From Flavobacteriaceae bacterium (GTDB lineage Bacteria; Bacteroidota; Bacteroidia; Flavobacteriales; Flavobacteriaceae): a stretch of DNA of 64,000 nucleotides. The stretch's first letter is position 1, and the number at the start of each line of letters is the position of its first letter. Below are positions 1 to 8,583 of the stretch, in pieces. The notes beneath the pieces are model-generated. The model ran no database searches. It saw only the letters and a list, made by a program, of their open reading frames with translations, and was not told where the DNA came from. Location: assembly GCA_016744415.1 (NCBI GenBank), contig JADGEL010000001.1, positions 496,001-560,000 of the forward strand, given 5' to 3'. Both the position numbers and the translations under genes were made by a program.

Positions 1-162
1 GAAAGCCCTCAAGAAGAATATGGTAATAGACCTCCAGAAAATGAGGATAATATTCCATTTGATTTAACAGCAAAAGAAGCTATTATCAGTTACAAGGAAA
101 AAAATCAGACAAAATTTGTCAAGATACTTTTAACTCAAATTCAATCTCCGTTATATCAATAA
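1..162 (+). CDS. C-terminal fragment of an unidentified protein
   Basis: An open frame enters from the left edge and ends at a TAA at 160-162, giving 53 residues with no start in the window. The visible part is polar, with a Pro/Glu/Asn-rich beginning (ESPQEEYGNRPPEN) followed by a Lys-rich segment and the end SPLYQ. There is no recognisable domain and the protein cannot be identified from this piece. It reads in the same direction as the next gene at 322. That it is a real gene end is inferred from codon use that matches the neighbours and from the unbroken frame; a chance open frame of this length is possible. Confidence 0.5.
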   Translation, partial: ESPQEEYGNRPPENEDNIPFDLTAKEAIISYKEKNQTKFVKILLTQIQSPLYQ

Positions 163-321
163 GCCTTCTATTTTAAAACTCTTCAATTACTTAAAACTGT
201 TTTGGCACAGAATTTGGAAACTACTACCTGAATCATGAATCGAGTATGTTCAAATTTTAATTCAGAACCGAATGACTAATAGCGAACAGCATGTGACCGA
301 TTTAAAAAATAATATAGACAC
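163..321. other. Intergenic stretch without recognisable content
   Basis: About 160 bases between the partial first gene and the lipoprotein gene. I saw no clear hairpin terminator and no perfect TAnnTTTG element in it. Confidence 0.4.
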
Positions 322-1284
322 ATGAAACCAACCATTATGAAGACGATTAAAATATTTTTCACAGTTATATTATCAGCAACATTATTTACATCTTGTTATC
401 AAGATGATGATTATTACCCACCTGCTGGTCAACCAATTTCATTAGAAACTTTGCTGACCGATTATGAATTGTGGTATGTAGATTATAATCAAACAACTGG
501 TACAGGAGACATTCCTTTTATGTCATTCGCCTTTACTTTATCTTTTAGAAATGGTCGTTTATATGCCAATAACAATCTTGTCGGAATTGGAAGTGCCGGT
601 AATGGGTATGGAATCCCTGTAGGGCATTACACAACCTACGATATTTATAGTACAACATTAACCATAGATCATGATTTAGATGGTGTGATAGATTTTGAAG
701 TGCGTCAATTATCTAACAATCAAATTTCGTTGTATAGCAGACAATACAATGTTACATATTACTTAGAAGGTTATCAGCGAGACAACTTTGATTATGATAA
801 AGTTTTCTATGATAACATCGAATATTTTTTACAGGAATATGTAGGGTGGGAAAAAACTTTTAGAAGTGTTACTGGGGCTCTAAATTCTTTTGATTATGAA
901 AACTATTTGGCTTTTACAGCTGAAAATATCACAACTTTTTATTCATCAGAAGATGAATTAGGGATGAATATTGGAAGTATCTTTTGGGACTATGTTGGTA
1001 GTTATGAAATCTTTGATGTTGAAGGATATGACAACTTTAAAATTTTAACATTAGATTATGATTTGGGATACAATGAAGAGTTCGAATTAGTCGTTTTAGA
1101 TGATGGTACTATAGAGTTATACCATGTTAACTCAGAAACATTTTATGAGTTTTCTGGTAGAGATTTTATTTTGATTATGAAAGAGAGTAAAACAAAAAAA
1201 GAAGATGATGGTGTAAGTATTGAAGGAAGAAAACGTACTAAAGTGAAAAGAAATAAATTAGTTAGAGAAAAGCATTTAAGATAA
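322..1284 (+). CDS. Putative secreted lipoprotein, acidic, unknown function
   Basis: A 320-residue protein, or 315 if translation starts at the second Met (337), which gives a tidier signal peptide (MKTIKIFF then a hydrophobic stretch). The lipobox LFTSC is followed by an acidic DDDYYPP segment, the pattern that sends Bacteroidota lipoproteins to the outer membrane or cell surface. The body is rich in Asp, Tyr and Asn with several short beta-prone motifs. The last 40 residues are strikingly basic (KESKTKKEDDG, then KRTKVKRNK), unlike the acidic body. I do not recognise the family. The lipoprotein assignment is well supported by the signal; nothing here indicates a substrate. A strong hairpin terminator follows at 1333. 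Confidence 0.8.
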   Translation: MKPTIMKTIKIFFTVILSATLFTSCYQDDDYYPPAGQPISLETLLTDYELWYVDYNQTTGTGDIPFMSFAFTLSFRNGRLYANNNLVGIGSAGNGYGIPVGHYTTYDIYSTTLTIDHDLDGVIDFEVRQLSNNQISLYSRQYNVTYYLEGYQRDNFDYDKVFYDNIEYFLQEYVGWEKTFRSVTGALNSFDYENYLAFTAENITTFYSSEDELGMNIGSIFWDYVGSYEIFDVEGYDNFKILTLDYDLGYNEEFELVVLDDGTIELYHVNSETFYEFSGRDFILIMKESKTKKEDDGVSIEGRKRTKVKRNKLVREKHLR

Positions 1285-1332
1285 AGTTTGGTTAGTTGAT
1301 TTTTGGTTGGCTATTTATAGCCAATTGAATTT

Positions 1333-1363
1333 AAGCCGTCCGCCACAAGCGGACGGCTTTTTT
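1333..1363 (+). terminator. Rho-independent terminator after the lipoprotein gene
   Basis: An 11-bp perfect stem (AAGCCGTCCGC paired with GCGGACGGCTT) with a 5-nt loop is followed by a run of T. It is much more GC-rich than its surroundings and lies 48 nt after the stop at 1284. Just downstream, near 1369, TGTCATTCAGAC resembles one end of the dispersed repeats found between 53 and 60 kb. Confidence 0.85.
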
Positions 1364-1414
1364 GTACATGTCATTCAGACAAAGAGAGATTTAGAGCCTC
1401 ATCATTTTTAAGTA

Positions 1415-1442
1415 TTTGGTTGCTAATATTTCTTTACCTTTA
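1415..1442 (+). promoter_or_regulatory. Candidate promoter for the AlbA_2-domain gene
   Basis: TTTGG at 1415-1419 and TACCTTTA at 1435-1442 approximate the Bacteroidota -33 TTG and -7 TAnnTTTG elements, with a spacer of about 16 nt and one mismatch in the -7. The start codon follows 17 nt later. Confidence 0.4.
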
Positions 1443-1459
1443 AAAATCAATCAGCTAAC

Positions 1460-2599
1460 ATGATTAACAAGCGTCTTTTAATTAAAAAACTACTCACTCA
1501 TAATGATGAGAATAGCTTTTATGATAAAAAGCAACAGTTAGATCTTAGTCATAAAATAGCCAAAGCAAAATTTATTAAACATATCTGCGCTTTATCTAAT
1601 TCCAATCCAGAAAACAATTCTTATATAGTCATAGGGGTCAAAGATGAAACCAATAAAATTATAGGTGTAGATTTTTTTGATGACAGTAAAATACAACATT
1701 TAGTAAATGCTTATTTAGCAAACCCACCGAAAGTACAATACGAAAATGTGCGTTTTCCAAAACTACAGAAACACAAAGTTGTTGGTTTGGTTACAATTCA
1801 TCCTACACCCAAAATAAGTTCATTTAAAAAGAATGCATGGAAGTATAGAAGGGAAACTATTTTTTATAGAAGAGGCAGTAATTCAATTCCTATTATTGGT
1901 GATTTTGAAATGCCCAATTCCAACAAAAATATTGTTGCTGCCATTGAAAAAAGTGCACGGAATAATATTGAATTAACCTTAGATGGAGTATTTGAATTTT
2001 TTAGAAATCACGACCTAGAATATACTCCTAAATACAAAGTTTTTAAAGAGCAGTTTGTGGTTTGTTGGGCGGGTAAAAAGAAAATTGTTAATAAAAATAT
2101 ATTCTATTCGAGAGTTGATATCGAATTGATTAATGAACAAGTGCGCTTGTTTTATTCTGCCTTAGATGATGTAAAAATATCATTTAACAACTCCTCTTTT
2201 ATAATTACTGAATATGTGAAGCTCGGAATTAATGAGGCCTATGATTATTATCCTTTAGAAAAAACAGTGATACATTTTAAAGACAATGGCAAGCACGATA
2301 TTGTTTCAGAACTATTATTTATTGCCCCAAAATTTGATAAAACAGTTTTGCATCATATTTTTAATACTAACAATATTATTTTAGAAAAATTAAAATCAAA
2401 TCATCCATTGACAGATGAGGAACAAAAAGATATTGAAAATTTTCCCACTACATTTTTAATTTGCACATTAAACGGTTTTGAAAAAGCAAAATCAAAACTA
2501 CAAGAGTCTAAAGGCTACTTAAAAAGTTTAAAGAATAAAACCTCATATATTCAATATAAGGATTCAATGAGAATACTTAGAAAAGTAAAGTATCAATAA
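1460..2599 (+). CDS. AlbA_2 (Schlafen-type) domain protein
   Basis: A 379-residue soluble protein. The N-terminal about 150 residues look like an AlbA_2/Schlafen-type domain, the fold found at the N-terminus of many bacterial putative DNA-binding or ATP-binding proteins: visible are the segment SNSNPENNSYIVIGVKD with the expected strand ending in VIGV, then KIIGVDFFDD. The rest is Lys-rich and lacks a recognisable catalytic motif; no HTH_24 or AAA domain is evident. The gene stands alone between a terminator and a convergent gene, with its own candidate promoter. The domain call is family-level recognition by eye; the cellular role is unknown. No signal peptide or membrane segment is seen, so a cytoplasmic location is expected. 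Confidence 0.7.
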   Translation: MINKRLLIKKLLTHNDENSFYDKKQQLDLSHKIAKAKFIKHICALSNSNPENNSYIVIGVKDETNKIIGVDFFDDSKIQHLVNAYLANPPKVQYENVRFPKLQKHKVVGLVTIHPTPKISSFKKNAWKYRRETIFYRRGSNSIPIIGDFEMPNSNKNIVAAIEKSARNNIELTLDGVFEFFRNHDLEYTPKYKVFKEQFVVCWAGKKKIVNKNIFYSRVDIELINEQVRLFYSALDDVKISFNNSSFIITEYVKLGINEAYDYYPLEKTVIHFKDNGKHDIVSELLFIAPKFDKTVLHHIFNTNNIILEKLKSNHPLTDEEQKDIENFPTTFLICTLNGFEKAKSKLQESKGYLKSLKNKTSYIQYKDSMRILRKVKYQ

Positions 2600-2605
2600 A
2601 AACAA

Positions 2606-2633
2606 ACAGCCATTTTAGTTTTAAAATGGCTGT
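2606..2633. terminator. Bidirectional terminator between convergent genes
   Basis: A 12-bp perfect stem (ACAGCCATTTTA paired with TAAAATGGCTGT) with a 4-nt loop. On the minus strand it is followed by a T-rich tract, so it best serves the aldehyde dehydrogenase gene; it also lies 6 nt after the plus-strand stop at 2599. Confidence 0.8.
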
Positions 2634-2650
2634 AGTTTAAAAAAATTCTG

Positions 2651-4186
2651 CTATAAGTCAAACTTGATTCCTTGCGCTAAAGGTAATTCGTCAGAATAGT
2701 TTACCGTATTGGTTTGTCTTCTCATATATACTTTCCATGCATCAGATCCAGACTCACGGCCGCCACCTGTTTCTTTCTCACCACCAAAAGCACCTCCAAT
2801 TTCTGCACCAGAAGTACCGATATTTACATTTGCAATACCACAATCAGATCCTGCATAAGACAAGAATTTCTCTGCTTCTTTCAACTCATTAGTCATGATA
2901 GCAGAAGACAATCCTTGTACAACACCATTTTGTTGATCAATTGCATTTTCTACCTCGCCAGAATATTTCATTAAATATAATATTGGAGCAAATGTCTCAT
3001 GTTGTACAATTTCAAAATGATTTTCTGCTTCAATAATTGCAGGTTTTACATAGCATCCGCTTTCATATCCTTCTCCTTCTAAAACACCACCTTCTACTAA
3101 TACGTTTCCGCCTTCTGCTTTTGCTTTTTCAATAGCGGCCAGATAAGTATTTACAGAATCAATGTCAATCAATGGACCAATGTGATTTTTTTCATCTAAA
3201 GGATCTCCAATTGTTAATTGCCCATAAGCACCAACGATGGCATCTCTTACTTTATCATAAACAGATTCGTGTATAATTAATCTTCTAGTAGATGTACATC
3301 TTTGTCCGCAAGTTCCAACAGCACCAAATACAGCACCAGGAACAACCACTTTTAAGTCTGCCGTTGGTGTAATAATAATTGCATTATTACCTCCCAATTC
3401 TAATAAAGATTTACCAAATCGTTGTGCAACAGTTGCACCAACAATTCTTCCCATTCTTGTAGATCCTGTTGCTGAAACTAGAGGTATTCTAGTATCAGTA
3501 GTCATCATTTCACCTACTTTATAATCTCCATTTATAATACAAGAAATACCTTCTGGCAAATTATTTTCTTTTAAAACTGCTGCAATTATATTTTGACAAG
3601 CAACTGTACATAAAGGCGCTTTTTCAGAACCTTTCCAAACACATACATCACCACAAATCCATGCTAAAGCTGTGTTCCAAGCCCAAACAGCAACAGGAAA
3701 GTTAAATGCAGAGATAATACCAACAACACCAATTGGGTGCCATTGCTCTCTCATAACATGACCCGGACGTTCAGAAGGAATTGTTTGACCATTTAACTGT
3801 CTTGATAAGCCAACTGCAAAATCACAGATATCAATCATTTCTTGAACTTCACCATATCCTTCTTGTAATGATTTTCCCATTTCGTAAGAAACCAATTGTC
3901 CAAGAGGTTCTTTTAACTCTCTCAATTTATTTCCAAATTGACGAACAATTTCGCCTCTTTGAGGCGCTGGCATATTTCTAAAAGACAAATAAGCCTTTGT
4001 AGATGCTTGCATTACATTTTCGTAATCCTCTTTTGTTGCAGTTGTAACCTTACCAATTAGTTTACCATCAACAGGAGAGTAAGATTCGATAACTTCTCCA
4101 CTACCAAAATTATTAAGTCCAGTAGAAACCCCATAATTTAAAGCTTCTATACCAAGCTGTTTTAGTGATTCTGTAATATTTTTCAT
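2651..4186 (-). CDS. amaB: Aldehyde dehydrogenase, ALDH7 / L-piperidine-6-carboxylate dehydrogenase type
   Basis: A full-length 511-residue NAD-dependent aldehyde dehydrogenase. The catalytic Glu is in LLELGGNN (about residue 263) and the nucleophile Cys in GTCGQRCTST (about 297). The overall pattern (EMGKSLQEGYGEVQEMIDICDF, with FNFPVAVWAWN) fits the ALDH7/antiquitin family, whose bacterial members oxidise alpha-aminoadipate semialdehyde or its cyclic form, piperideine-6-carboxylate, to alpha-aminoadipate in lysine degradation. No other lysine-catabolic gene is nearby, so the substrate is inferred from family alone. The start at 4186 gives a normal N-terminus. On the minus strand a TATTTTTA element at 4210-4217 is a plausible -7, and terminator hairpins flank both sides, so it is probably monocistronic. 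Confidence 0.88.
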   Translation of the reverse strand: MKNITESLKQLGIEALNYGVSTGLNNFGSGEVIESYSPVDGKLIGKVTTATKEDYENVMQASTKAYLSFRNMPAPQRGEIVRQFGNKLRELKEPLGQLVSYEMGKSLQEGYGEVQEMIDICDFAVGLSRQLNGQTIPSERPGHVMREQWHPIGVVGIISAFNFPVAVWAWNTALAWICGDVCVWKGSEKAPLCTVACQNIIAAVLKENNLPEGISCIINGDYKVGEMMTTDTRIPLVSATGSTRMGRIVGATVAQRFGKSLLELGGNNAIIITPTADLKVVVPGAVFGAVGTCGQRCTSTRRLIIHESVYDKVRDAIVGAYGQLTIGDPLDEKNHIGPLIDIDSVNTYLAAIEKAKAEGGNVLVEGGVLEGEGYESGCYVKPAIIEAENHFEIVQHETFAPILYLMKYSGEVENAIDQQNGVVQGLSSAIMTNELKEAEKFLSYAGSDCGIANVNIGTSGAEIGGAFGGEKETGGGRESGSDAWKVYMRRQTNTVNYSDELPLAQGIKFDL

Positions 4187-4230
4187 TTTTTTTTATTAAT
4201 TTGAGAGTGTAAAAATACGAATTAAAAAAG

Positions 4231-4262
4231 AAAAACCGCCTACAATTAAGTAAGCGGTTTTT
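4231..4262 (-). terminator. Terminator after the sigma/barrel operon
   Basis: A 9-bp stem (AAAAACCGC paired with GCGGTTTTT) with three more inner pairs and a 6-nt loop. It lies 34 nt beyond the stop of the minus-strand gene that ends at 4297, and has T runs on both sides. Confidence 0.8.
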
Positions 4263-4296
4263 GACGTTTGGCGACCAAACCAAACGAACTAACCAA

Positions 4297-5820
4297 CTAA
4301 AATCGGTAATTCAATCCGGTGTAAACACCGAAGAGGTATGGTTTAAAATTATCTGAATTTTCATAATTTTCTGAAAACGTATTTGTATACACTTTTAACA
4401 TAGGAGATACATTTATATATAAATGTTTATTGATGCTGTAGTCAACATCAAATCCAAAGTTTCCACTAAAATCAACATTATTTAAATTTCTTGCTTCTCC
4501 TAGTTCTGAAGAGAATTCTGGAGTTTCTACAAAAACCTCATTACTATTTAAAAACAAAGTACTAAAACCACCTATAAGATGTACGCCTAACTTGCCATTG
4601 GTAAGACTATATTTTATTTCTAAAGGAACCTCAACATACCCATATTCTTGATTTAAACTTCCTTTGATTGGCTCTGTTAATGACGTTTCAATTTGATTAC
4701 TATTAATAATATTTTCAGTAGATACATTTAAAATTGTGGCTGTTGATATATAATCTACATTTGTTAACCTAGAAGCAAATTGCGGACTGGGATTGATATA
4801 TACATCTCCTACAGAATAACCCATGTCAACCATAGATACACCAGATTGTACACTCCATTTCTTGTTTAATTTAAATCCGACTTTTACACCATAAGAAACA
4901 GATTGACTCCCTTCTTTTGGACTATTCTGGAATTGTAAATCTAAGGGGGATCCTTTTGTACTAAATGAATTATAAAACACTGGGGCAACTACTGTTGCTA
5001 CCGACCATCGTTTACTAATTTCATCCGTTTTTTCTACAACCGGAATTTTATATTTATCATCTAAAGTATCTTCTAAGTTTTCAATATTTTCATAAGAAAC
5101 TTCTTGGGTTACTTTTTTATCTTCTGCTTTTTCTGTTTGATTCTCAATTGTATTAGAGGGTATCTCTGTAGCTACTATTACATTTGTGTTCGTTGTTTTA
5201 ACTAAAGGGTTTTTCAATACTTCTTTTGTTGATAAACCATCATTCACAACATTTAATTGATGCTCTTCCGTAGAATTATTTACATCTGTTTGCGCAATAA
5301 AATTGTTTTCATCTGTCGATTTATTTTCATCATTCAACATTGCAGTTTGAGTCTGTTCAGGTTTCAAATCTGGGTTTTCAGTATTATTTTTAACTACAAC
5401 AACGCCTTCATTTATAATAGCTTTGTCTTGTATTATTTCGCTCTTATCTTCAGCAAGATCTTCTTTATTAATGGTTAATGGTATTTGTTTTGCATCTACA
5501 TTATCAGAAGAAGTAACAATTATATTGTTTGGTTGGTTATTGTTGTCAATTAAAGGAGTATTGCTATTATCAACATCAACAATTGTATTGTCAATATTTG
5601 TTTTGCTATCTACAGTTTTAAAGTATTGAATTCCGTTAAAAGTGAGCAGTAATAAAATAACTGCAACTCCAGCATAACGCCACCATATAGGTATGATACG
5701 TCTTTTCTTTTTTCCGTTTAATTGTACTTCAATATTCTCCCAAACAATATCGGGAGGTGTCTCCTCAAAATCTCGAAGTTTCTCTTGAAACAGTCGATCT
5801 ATGTTTTTATTTGGTTTCAT
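4297..5820 (-). CDS. Inner-membrane-anchored protein with C-terminal beta-barrel-like domain, probable sigma-factor partner
   Basis: A 507-residue protein. The first about 40 residues (DRLFQEKLRDFEETPPDIVWENIE) are the motif seen in Bacteroidota at the start of membrane proteins encoded beside ECF sigma factors. A Lys/Arg patch and one membrane segment (about 45-62) follow, then a long polar Asn/Asp/Thr-rich linker (about 65-265). The C-terminal about 240 residues have alternating beta-prone strands (NKKWSVQSGVSMVDMGYS) and end in YTGLNYRF, an aromatic end like outer-membrane barrels of the PorT/OMP_b-brl type. It lies 74 nt after the sigma gene at 5895-6446. I infer an anti-sigma or signal-transfer role; this is not proven by the sequence. 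Confidence 0.72.
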   Translation of the reverse strand: MKPNKNIDRLFQEKLRDFEETPPDIVWENIEVQLNGKKKRRIIPIWWRYAGVAVILLLLTFNGIQYFKTVDSKTNIDNTIVDVDNSNTPLIDNNNQPNNIIVTSSDNVDAKQIPLTINKEDLAEDKSEIIQDKAIINEGVVVVKNNTENPDLKPEQTQTAMLNDENKSTDENNFIAQTDVNNSTEEHQLNVVNDGLSTKEVLKNPLVKTTNTNVIVATEIPSNTIENQTEKAEDKKVTQEVSYENIENLEDTLDDKYKIPVVEKTDEISKRWSVATVVAPVFYNSFSTKGSPLDLQFQNSPKEGSQSVSYGVKVGFKLNKKWSVQSGVSMVDMGYSVGDVYINPSPQFASRLTNVDYISTATILNVSTENIINSNQIETSLTEPIKGSLNQEYGYVEVPLEIKYSLTNGKLGVHLIGGFSTLFLNSNEVFVETPEFSSELGEARNLNNVDFSGNFGFDVDYSINKHLYINVSPMLKVYTNTFSENYENSDNFKPYLFGVYTGLNYRF

Positions 5821-5894
5821 CTTATTTTTTATTATTAATGTTTATACTAAAACATGCTCAGTACAATCCATAAAACATTTAATTATCCTAAAAA

Positions 5895-6446
5895 CTACTG
5901 AGAATAAGTTTTACTTTTTTTTTGAAAACTTTCTTCAATTTTTTCTTTCAAAATCACACGTGCTCTAGACAAGTTAGATTTTGATGTGCTATTGGTAATA
6001 TTTAATTCTTCTGCTATTTCTTTGTGTGAATATCCATCTAAAATATACATGTTAAAAACGAGTCGATACCTGTCTGGTAACTGCTGAATAATTTCTAACA
6101 GATAATCCATAGAAATTAATTCTTCATCAACCTCTATAATAATATCTTCAGGGATTTCTTCTGTAACAATACTTAAAAGGCTTTTACGTCTATACTTGTG
6201 TAAAGCTGTATTAATAACCACACGTTTCATCCAGCCTTCAAAAGAACCTTTGTGATTAAAACTTTGAATCTTATCAAAAATGGTAATAAATCCGTCTTGT
6301 AAATTGTCTTGAGCCTCTGCTCTATTTCTAGAATATTTTAAGCATAGCGCAAAAAGCTTACCTGAGTATATTTGGTAAACTTCGGCTTGTGCTTTTCGGT
6401 CATTTTTTGCACATTCTTCTATGAGTTTTTTTAAACTCATTGGCAT
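5895..6446 (-). CDS. ECF-type RNA polymerase sigma-70 factor
   Basis: A 183-residue extracytoplasmic-function sigma factor. Region 2 is visible at about 15-90 (YQIYSGKLFALCLKYSRNRAEAQDNLQDGF, with FEGWMKRVVINTAL binding the -10 region). Region 4 is at about 125-175 (LPDRYRLVFNMYILDGYSHKEIAEELNIT), with its helix-turn-helix. Met4 at 6437 is an alternative start and gives the more usual MSLKKLIEEC beginning. It lies between a small lipoprotein gene (12 nt upstream) and a membrane/barrel protein downstream, so the three are probably one operon. In Bacteroidota such trios usually respond to envelope or surface signals. The signal cannot be read from the sequence. Confidence 0.92.
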   Translation of the reverse strand: MPMSLKKLIEECAKNDRKAQAEVYQIYSGKLFALCLKYSRNRAEAQDNLQDGFITIFDKIQSFNHKGSFEGWMKRVVINTALHKYRRKSLLSIVTEEIPEDIIIEVDEELISMDYLLEIIQQLPDRYRLVFNMYILDGYSHKEIAEELNITNSTSKSNLSRARVILKEKIEESFQKKSKTYSQ

Positions 6447-6458
6447 TTATTGTTGGTT

Positions 6459-6863
6459 TTATTCTATTACAGGAACTTCAATCGTTAAATAAATTGGCTC
6501 TCCATCTGCATCTTCTCCTTGCCAAAAATTAAAAACATACGGTTCTAATTGTAAGGCTTTCACGTATATAAAAAACGAACCTTCGTATGGTACTTGTGTG
6601 CAAACTTCATCATCATTCACTATAGCAATTGGTGCAATCATTCTAGATGTGCCATTATAAATATAATCATAATTATAAAATGAATAACAATTATTTGGCA
6701 TTCCGTATGTTACAATAAGTCTATATGTTTGTCCGTAGACAAACTCTTCAGGAACATCCGCACTCACAACTGGTACATATTCAAAATGGTAATTATCATC
6801 ATCATTTGAAGAACAACTTACAAAAGTTATAACTATAAATAATAAGATTAAATAGTGTTTCAT
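6459..6863 (-). CDS. Small lipoprotein encoded ahead of the ECF sigma factor
   Basis: A 134-residue lipoprotein when started at the internal Met (6863), which gives a clean signal peptide MKHYLILLFIVITFV with the lipobox FVSC and the acidic tail SSNDDD. A longer frame from 6905 adds 14 residues ahead of the signal and is unlikely. The mature part is acidic and beta-prone with three further Cys. No family is recognised. It is 12 nt upstream of the sigma factor gene, suggesting co-transcription and perhaps a part in sensing. Confidence 0.75.
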   Translation of the reverse strand: MKHYLILLFIVITFVSCSSNDDDNYHFEYVPVVSADVPEEFVYGQTYRLIVTYGMPNNCYSFYNYDYIYNGTSRMIAPIAIVNDDEVCTQVPYEGSFFIYVKALQLEPYVFNFWQGEDADGEPIYLTIEVPVIE

Positions 6864-6935
6864 TGTTAATTTATTTAGAGGTTCATTTGTCTTATAAGGA
6901 TACATAAAACCAGTAAAGGTTGCGTAAATTTATAC

Positions 6936-6943
6936 TATTTTTG
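6936..6943 (+). promoter_or_regulatory. Perfect TAnnTTTG -7 element before the LuxE-like gene
   Basis: TATTTTTG ends 8 nt before the ATG at 6952. With transcription expected only a few bases after the element, the mRNA would have almost no 5' leader. No -33 TTG at standard spacing was seen. Confidence 0.6.
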
Positions 6944-6951
6944 TTGCAGAT

Positions 6952-7926
6952 ATGATACAATCTCCAATTTTTGATATAACTTCTAAAAAGCAATTTGAAC
7001 AAAGAGTGTTAGAACTTTTTAGGTTTCAGGCTAAACACTGTAAAGTATATAATGATTTCCTTCATTTTTTAAAGATTGACATTAATACCGTTTCTAATAT
7101 CAGAGAAATCCCTTTTTTACCCATTCAGTTTTTTAAATCGCATAAAGTTCTCTCTTCTAAAAAAACTATTAAACAAACTTTTTTAAGTAGTGGAACCACT
7201 GGTACTCAAAGTCGTCATTTAGTAACAGACCTTTCTTTGTATGAAGAAAGTTATAGAATTGGATTTTCTCATTTTTATGGAAATATTGAAGATTATATTG
7301 TATTGGCATTGTTGCCTAGTTATCTTGAACGCAAAGGCTCTTCATTGATTTATATGATTGATGATTTGATAAAAAAATCTAAGAACCCGTTGAGTGGTTT
7401 TTTTTTAGACGACATGGAGGCATTAATAAAAGCGTTGAATACGCATCAAAAATCTGGAAAAAAATTATTGCTTTTAGGAGTTTCTTACGCATTGTTAGAT
7501 TTAGTAGAAACGCAGCAATTTACATTACAAAATGCCATAGTGATGGAAACTGGGGGCATGAAAGGGCGGCGAAAAGAAATGATTAGAGAAGAGTTACATG
7601 CTATTTTAGCAAAAGGATTTGGCCTTAACGAAATTCACTCAGAATATGGCATGACCGAATTATTATCGCAAGCATATTCTAAAGGCAACGGAATTTTCGA
7701 ATGTCCGCCTTGGATGGATATTTTAATTCGCGATACAGAAGACCCTCTATCTTTATTGCCAAATGGAAAAGCTGGCGGAATTAATGTAATAGATTTAGCC
7801 AATATCAATTCATGCTCATTTATTGCTACACAAGATTTGGGGAAGAAATTTGATAATAACACTTTTGAAATTTTAGGACGTTTTGACAACTCAGACATCA
7901 GAGGCTGTAATTTATTAATTCAATAA
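6952..7926 (+). CDS. LuxE-family acyl-protein synthetase / adenylate-forming enzyme
   Basis: A 324-residue protein with hallmarks of LuxE/acyl-protein synthetase, a short member of the adenylate-forming superfamily. The phosphate-binding loop is SSGTTGTQSRH (about 81-91). Further marks are the acyl-activating motif HSEYGMTELLSQ (about 227-238) and TQDLGKKF with the late Asp and Gly. LuxE proteins activate fatty acids as acyl-AMP and take the acyl group onto a Cys. There is no luxC, luxD or luciferase gene nearby, so bioluminescence is not implied; in Flavobacteriia such genes are isolated and their acyl substrate is unknown to me. The start at 6952 is fixed by the promoter 8 nt before it. It faces the membrane protein gene at 7934, with only 7 nt between stops. 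Confidence 0.8.
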   Translation: MIQSPIFDITSKKQFEQRVLELFRFQAKHCKVYNDFLHFLKIDINTVSNIREIPFLPIQFFKSHKVLSSKKTIKQTFLSSGTTGTQSRHLVTDLSLYEESYRIGFSHFYGNIEDYIVLALLPSYLERKGSSLIYMIDDLIKKSKNPLSGFFLDDMEALIKALNTHQKSGKKLLLLGVSYALLDLVETQQFTLQNAIVMETGGMKGRRKEMIREELHAILAKGFGLNEIHSEYGMTELLSQAYSKGNGIFECPPWMDILIRDTEDPLSLLPNGKAGGINVIDLANINSCSFIATQDLGKKFDNNTFEILGRFDNSDIRGCNLLIQ

Positions 7927-7933
7927 ATTAATT

Positions 7934-8419
7934 TTACTTACTCATTAACTGGTTTGTGAAAACATAAAAACCCCCAATCAAAAAAATGATTGACCTTTTT
8001 AAGTATTCAAATATCAATGGAAGGGTATATCTCATTAGTAGATAAAACAACATATAAATTCCTAACAATTTCAAACTTCTGTTTTCATGCAACACTCTGG
8101 TTTTAATAAATAAATATATTGATACAATAAGCACACTCGTATTTAATGGAAAAAACCAAACAATATTTTCGTTATCCATATAACCAACTTCACATAATTT
8201 GTCAGAATCAAAACCACTTACAATGTAATCTGTAAGTGTAACAAAATCTATAAATAGTGGTATTGATAATGCTACCAAAAAAAGGTGTCTAAAAAAATAT
8301 CCGTTAAATTTATATTTTTTATATAGAAAATATATTGTCACAAAAGTTATTAAATCAATTAGTGGAAACAACAACAATTTCAAGTATCTATTATCAAAAT
8401 TGATTTCTACAGAAAACAA
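7934..8419 (-). CDS. Small integral membrane protein of unknown function
   Basis: A 161-residue, strongly hydrophobic protein with about four to five membrane segments (roughly 13-33, 43-64, 88-107, 118-135, 139-157). It has no signal sequence and no recognised family. A TATTTTTG element on the minus strand at 8478-8485 is a good -7, giving a leader of about 50 nt. The last 20 codons overlap a degenerate copy of the nrdA terminator sequence (7966-8000), so the present stop region may be of recent origin. The frame is open over its whole length and no competing frame is longer. Confidence 0.6.
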   Translation of the reverse strand: MFSVEINFDNRYLKLLLFPLIDLITFVTIYFLYKKYKFNGYFFRHLFLVALSIPLFIDFVTLTDYIVSGFDSDKLCEVGYMDNENIVWFFPLNTSVLIVSIYLFIKTRVLHENRSLKLLGIYMLFYLLMRYTLPLIFEYLKRSIIFLIGGFYVFTNQLMSK

Positions 8420-8477
8420 CTTGTAAATAAAAGGAATGGGAAAGCTTATTAATTTTATTAATATATAATATAAAATA

Positions 8478-8485
8478 CAAAAATA
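8478..8485 (-). promoter_or_regulatory. TAnnTTTG -7 element for the small membrane protein
   Basis: TATTTTTG on the minus strand, 58 nt before the ATG at 8419. No -33 TTG was recognised. The rest of 8420-8580 is very AT-rich and shows no other feature. Confidence 0.45.
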
Positions 8486-8583
8486 ATAATTTGATGCTTT
8501 TTATATAGCTCATTTACAATTTGGTTTTCTATTTTCCATGGTAAGTTATAAATTCCTGATTTAATATCTTTTAAAATAAATTA

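Noticed and set aside
6952-7926. Bioluminescence (lux) operon
   Set aside because: Only a LuxE-type protein is found; luxA, luxB, luxC and luxD are absent.
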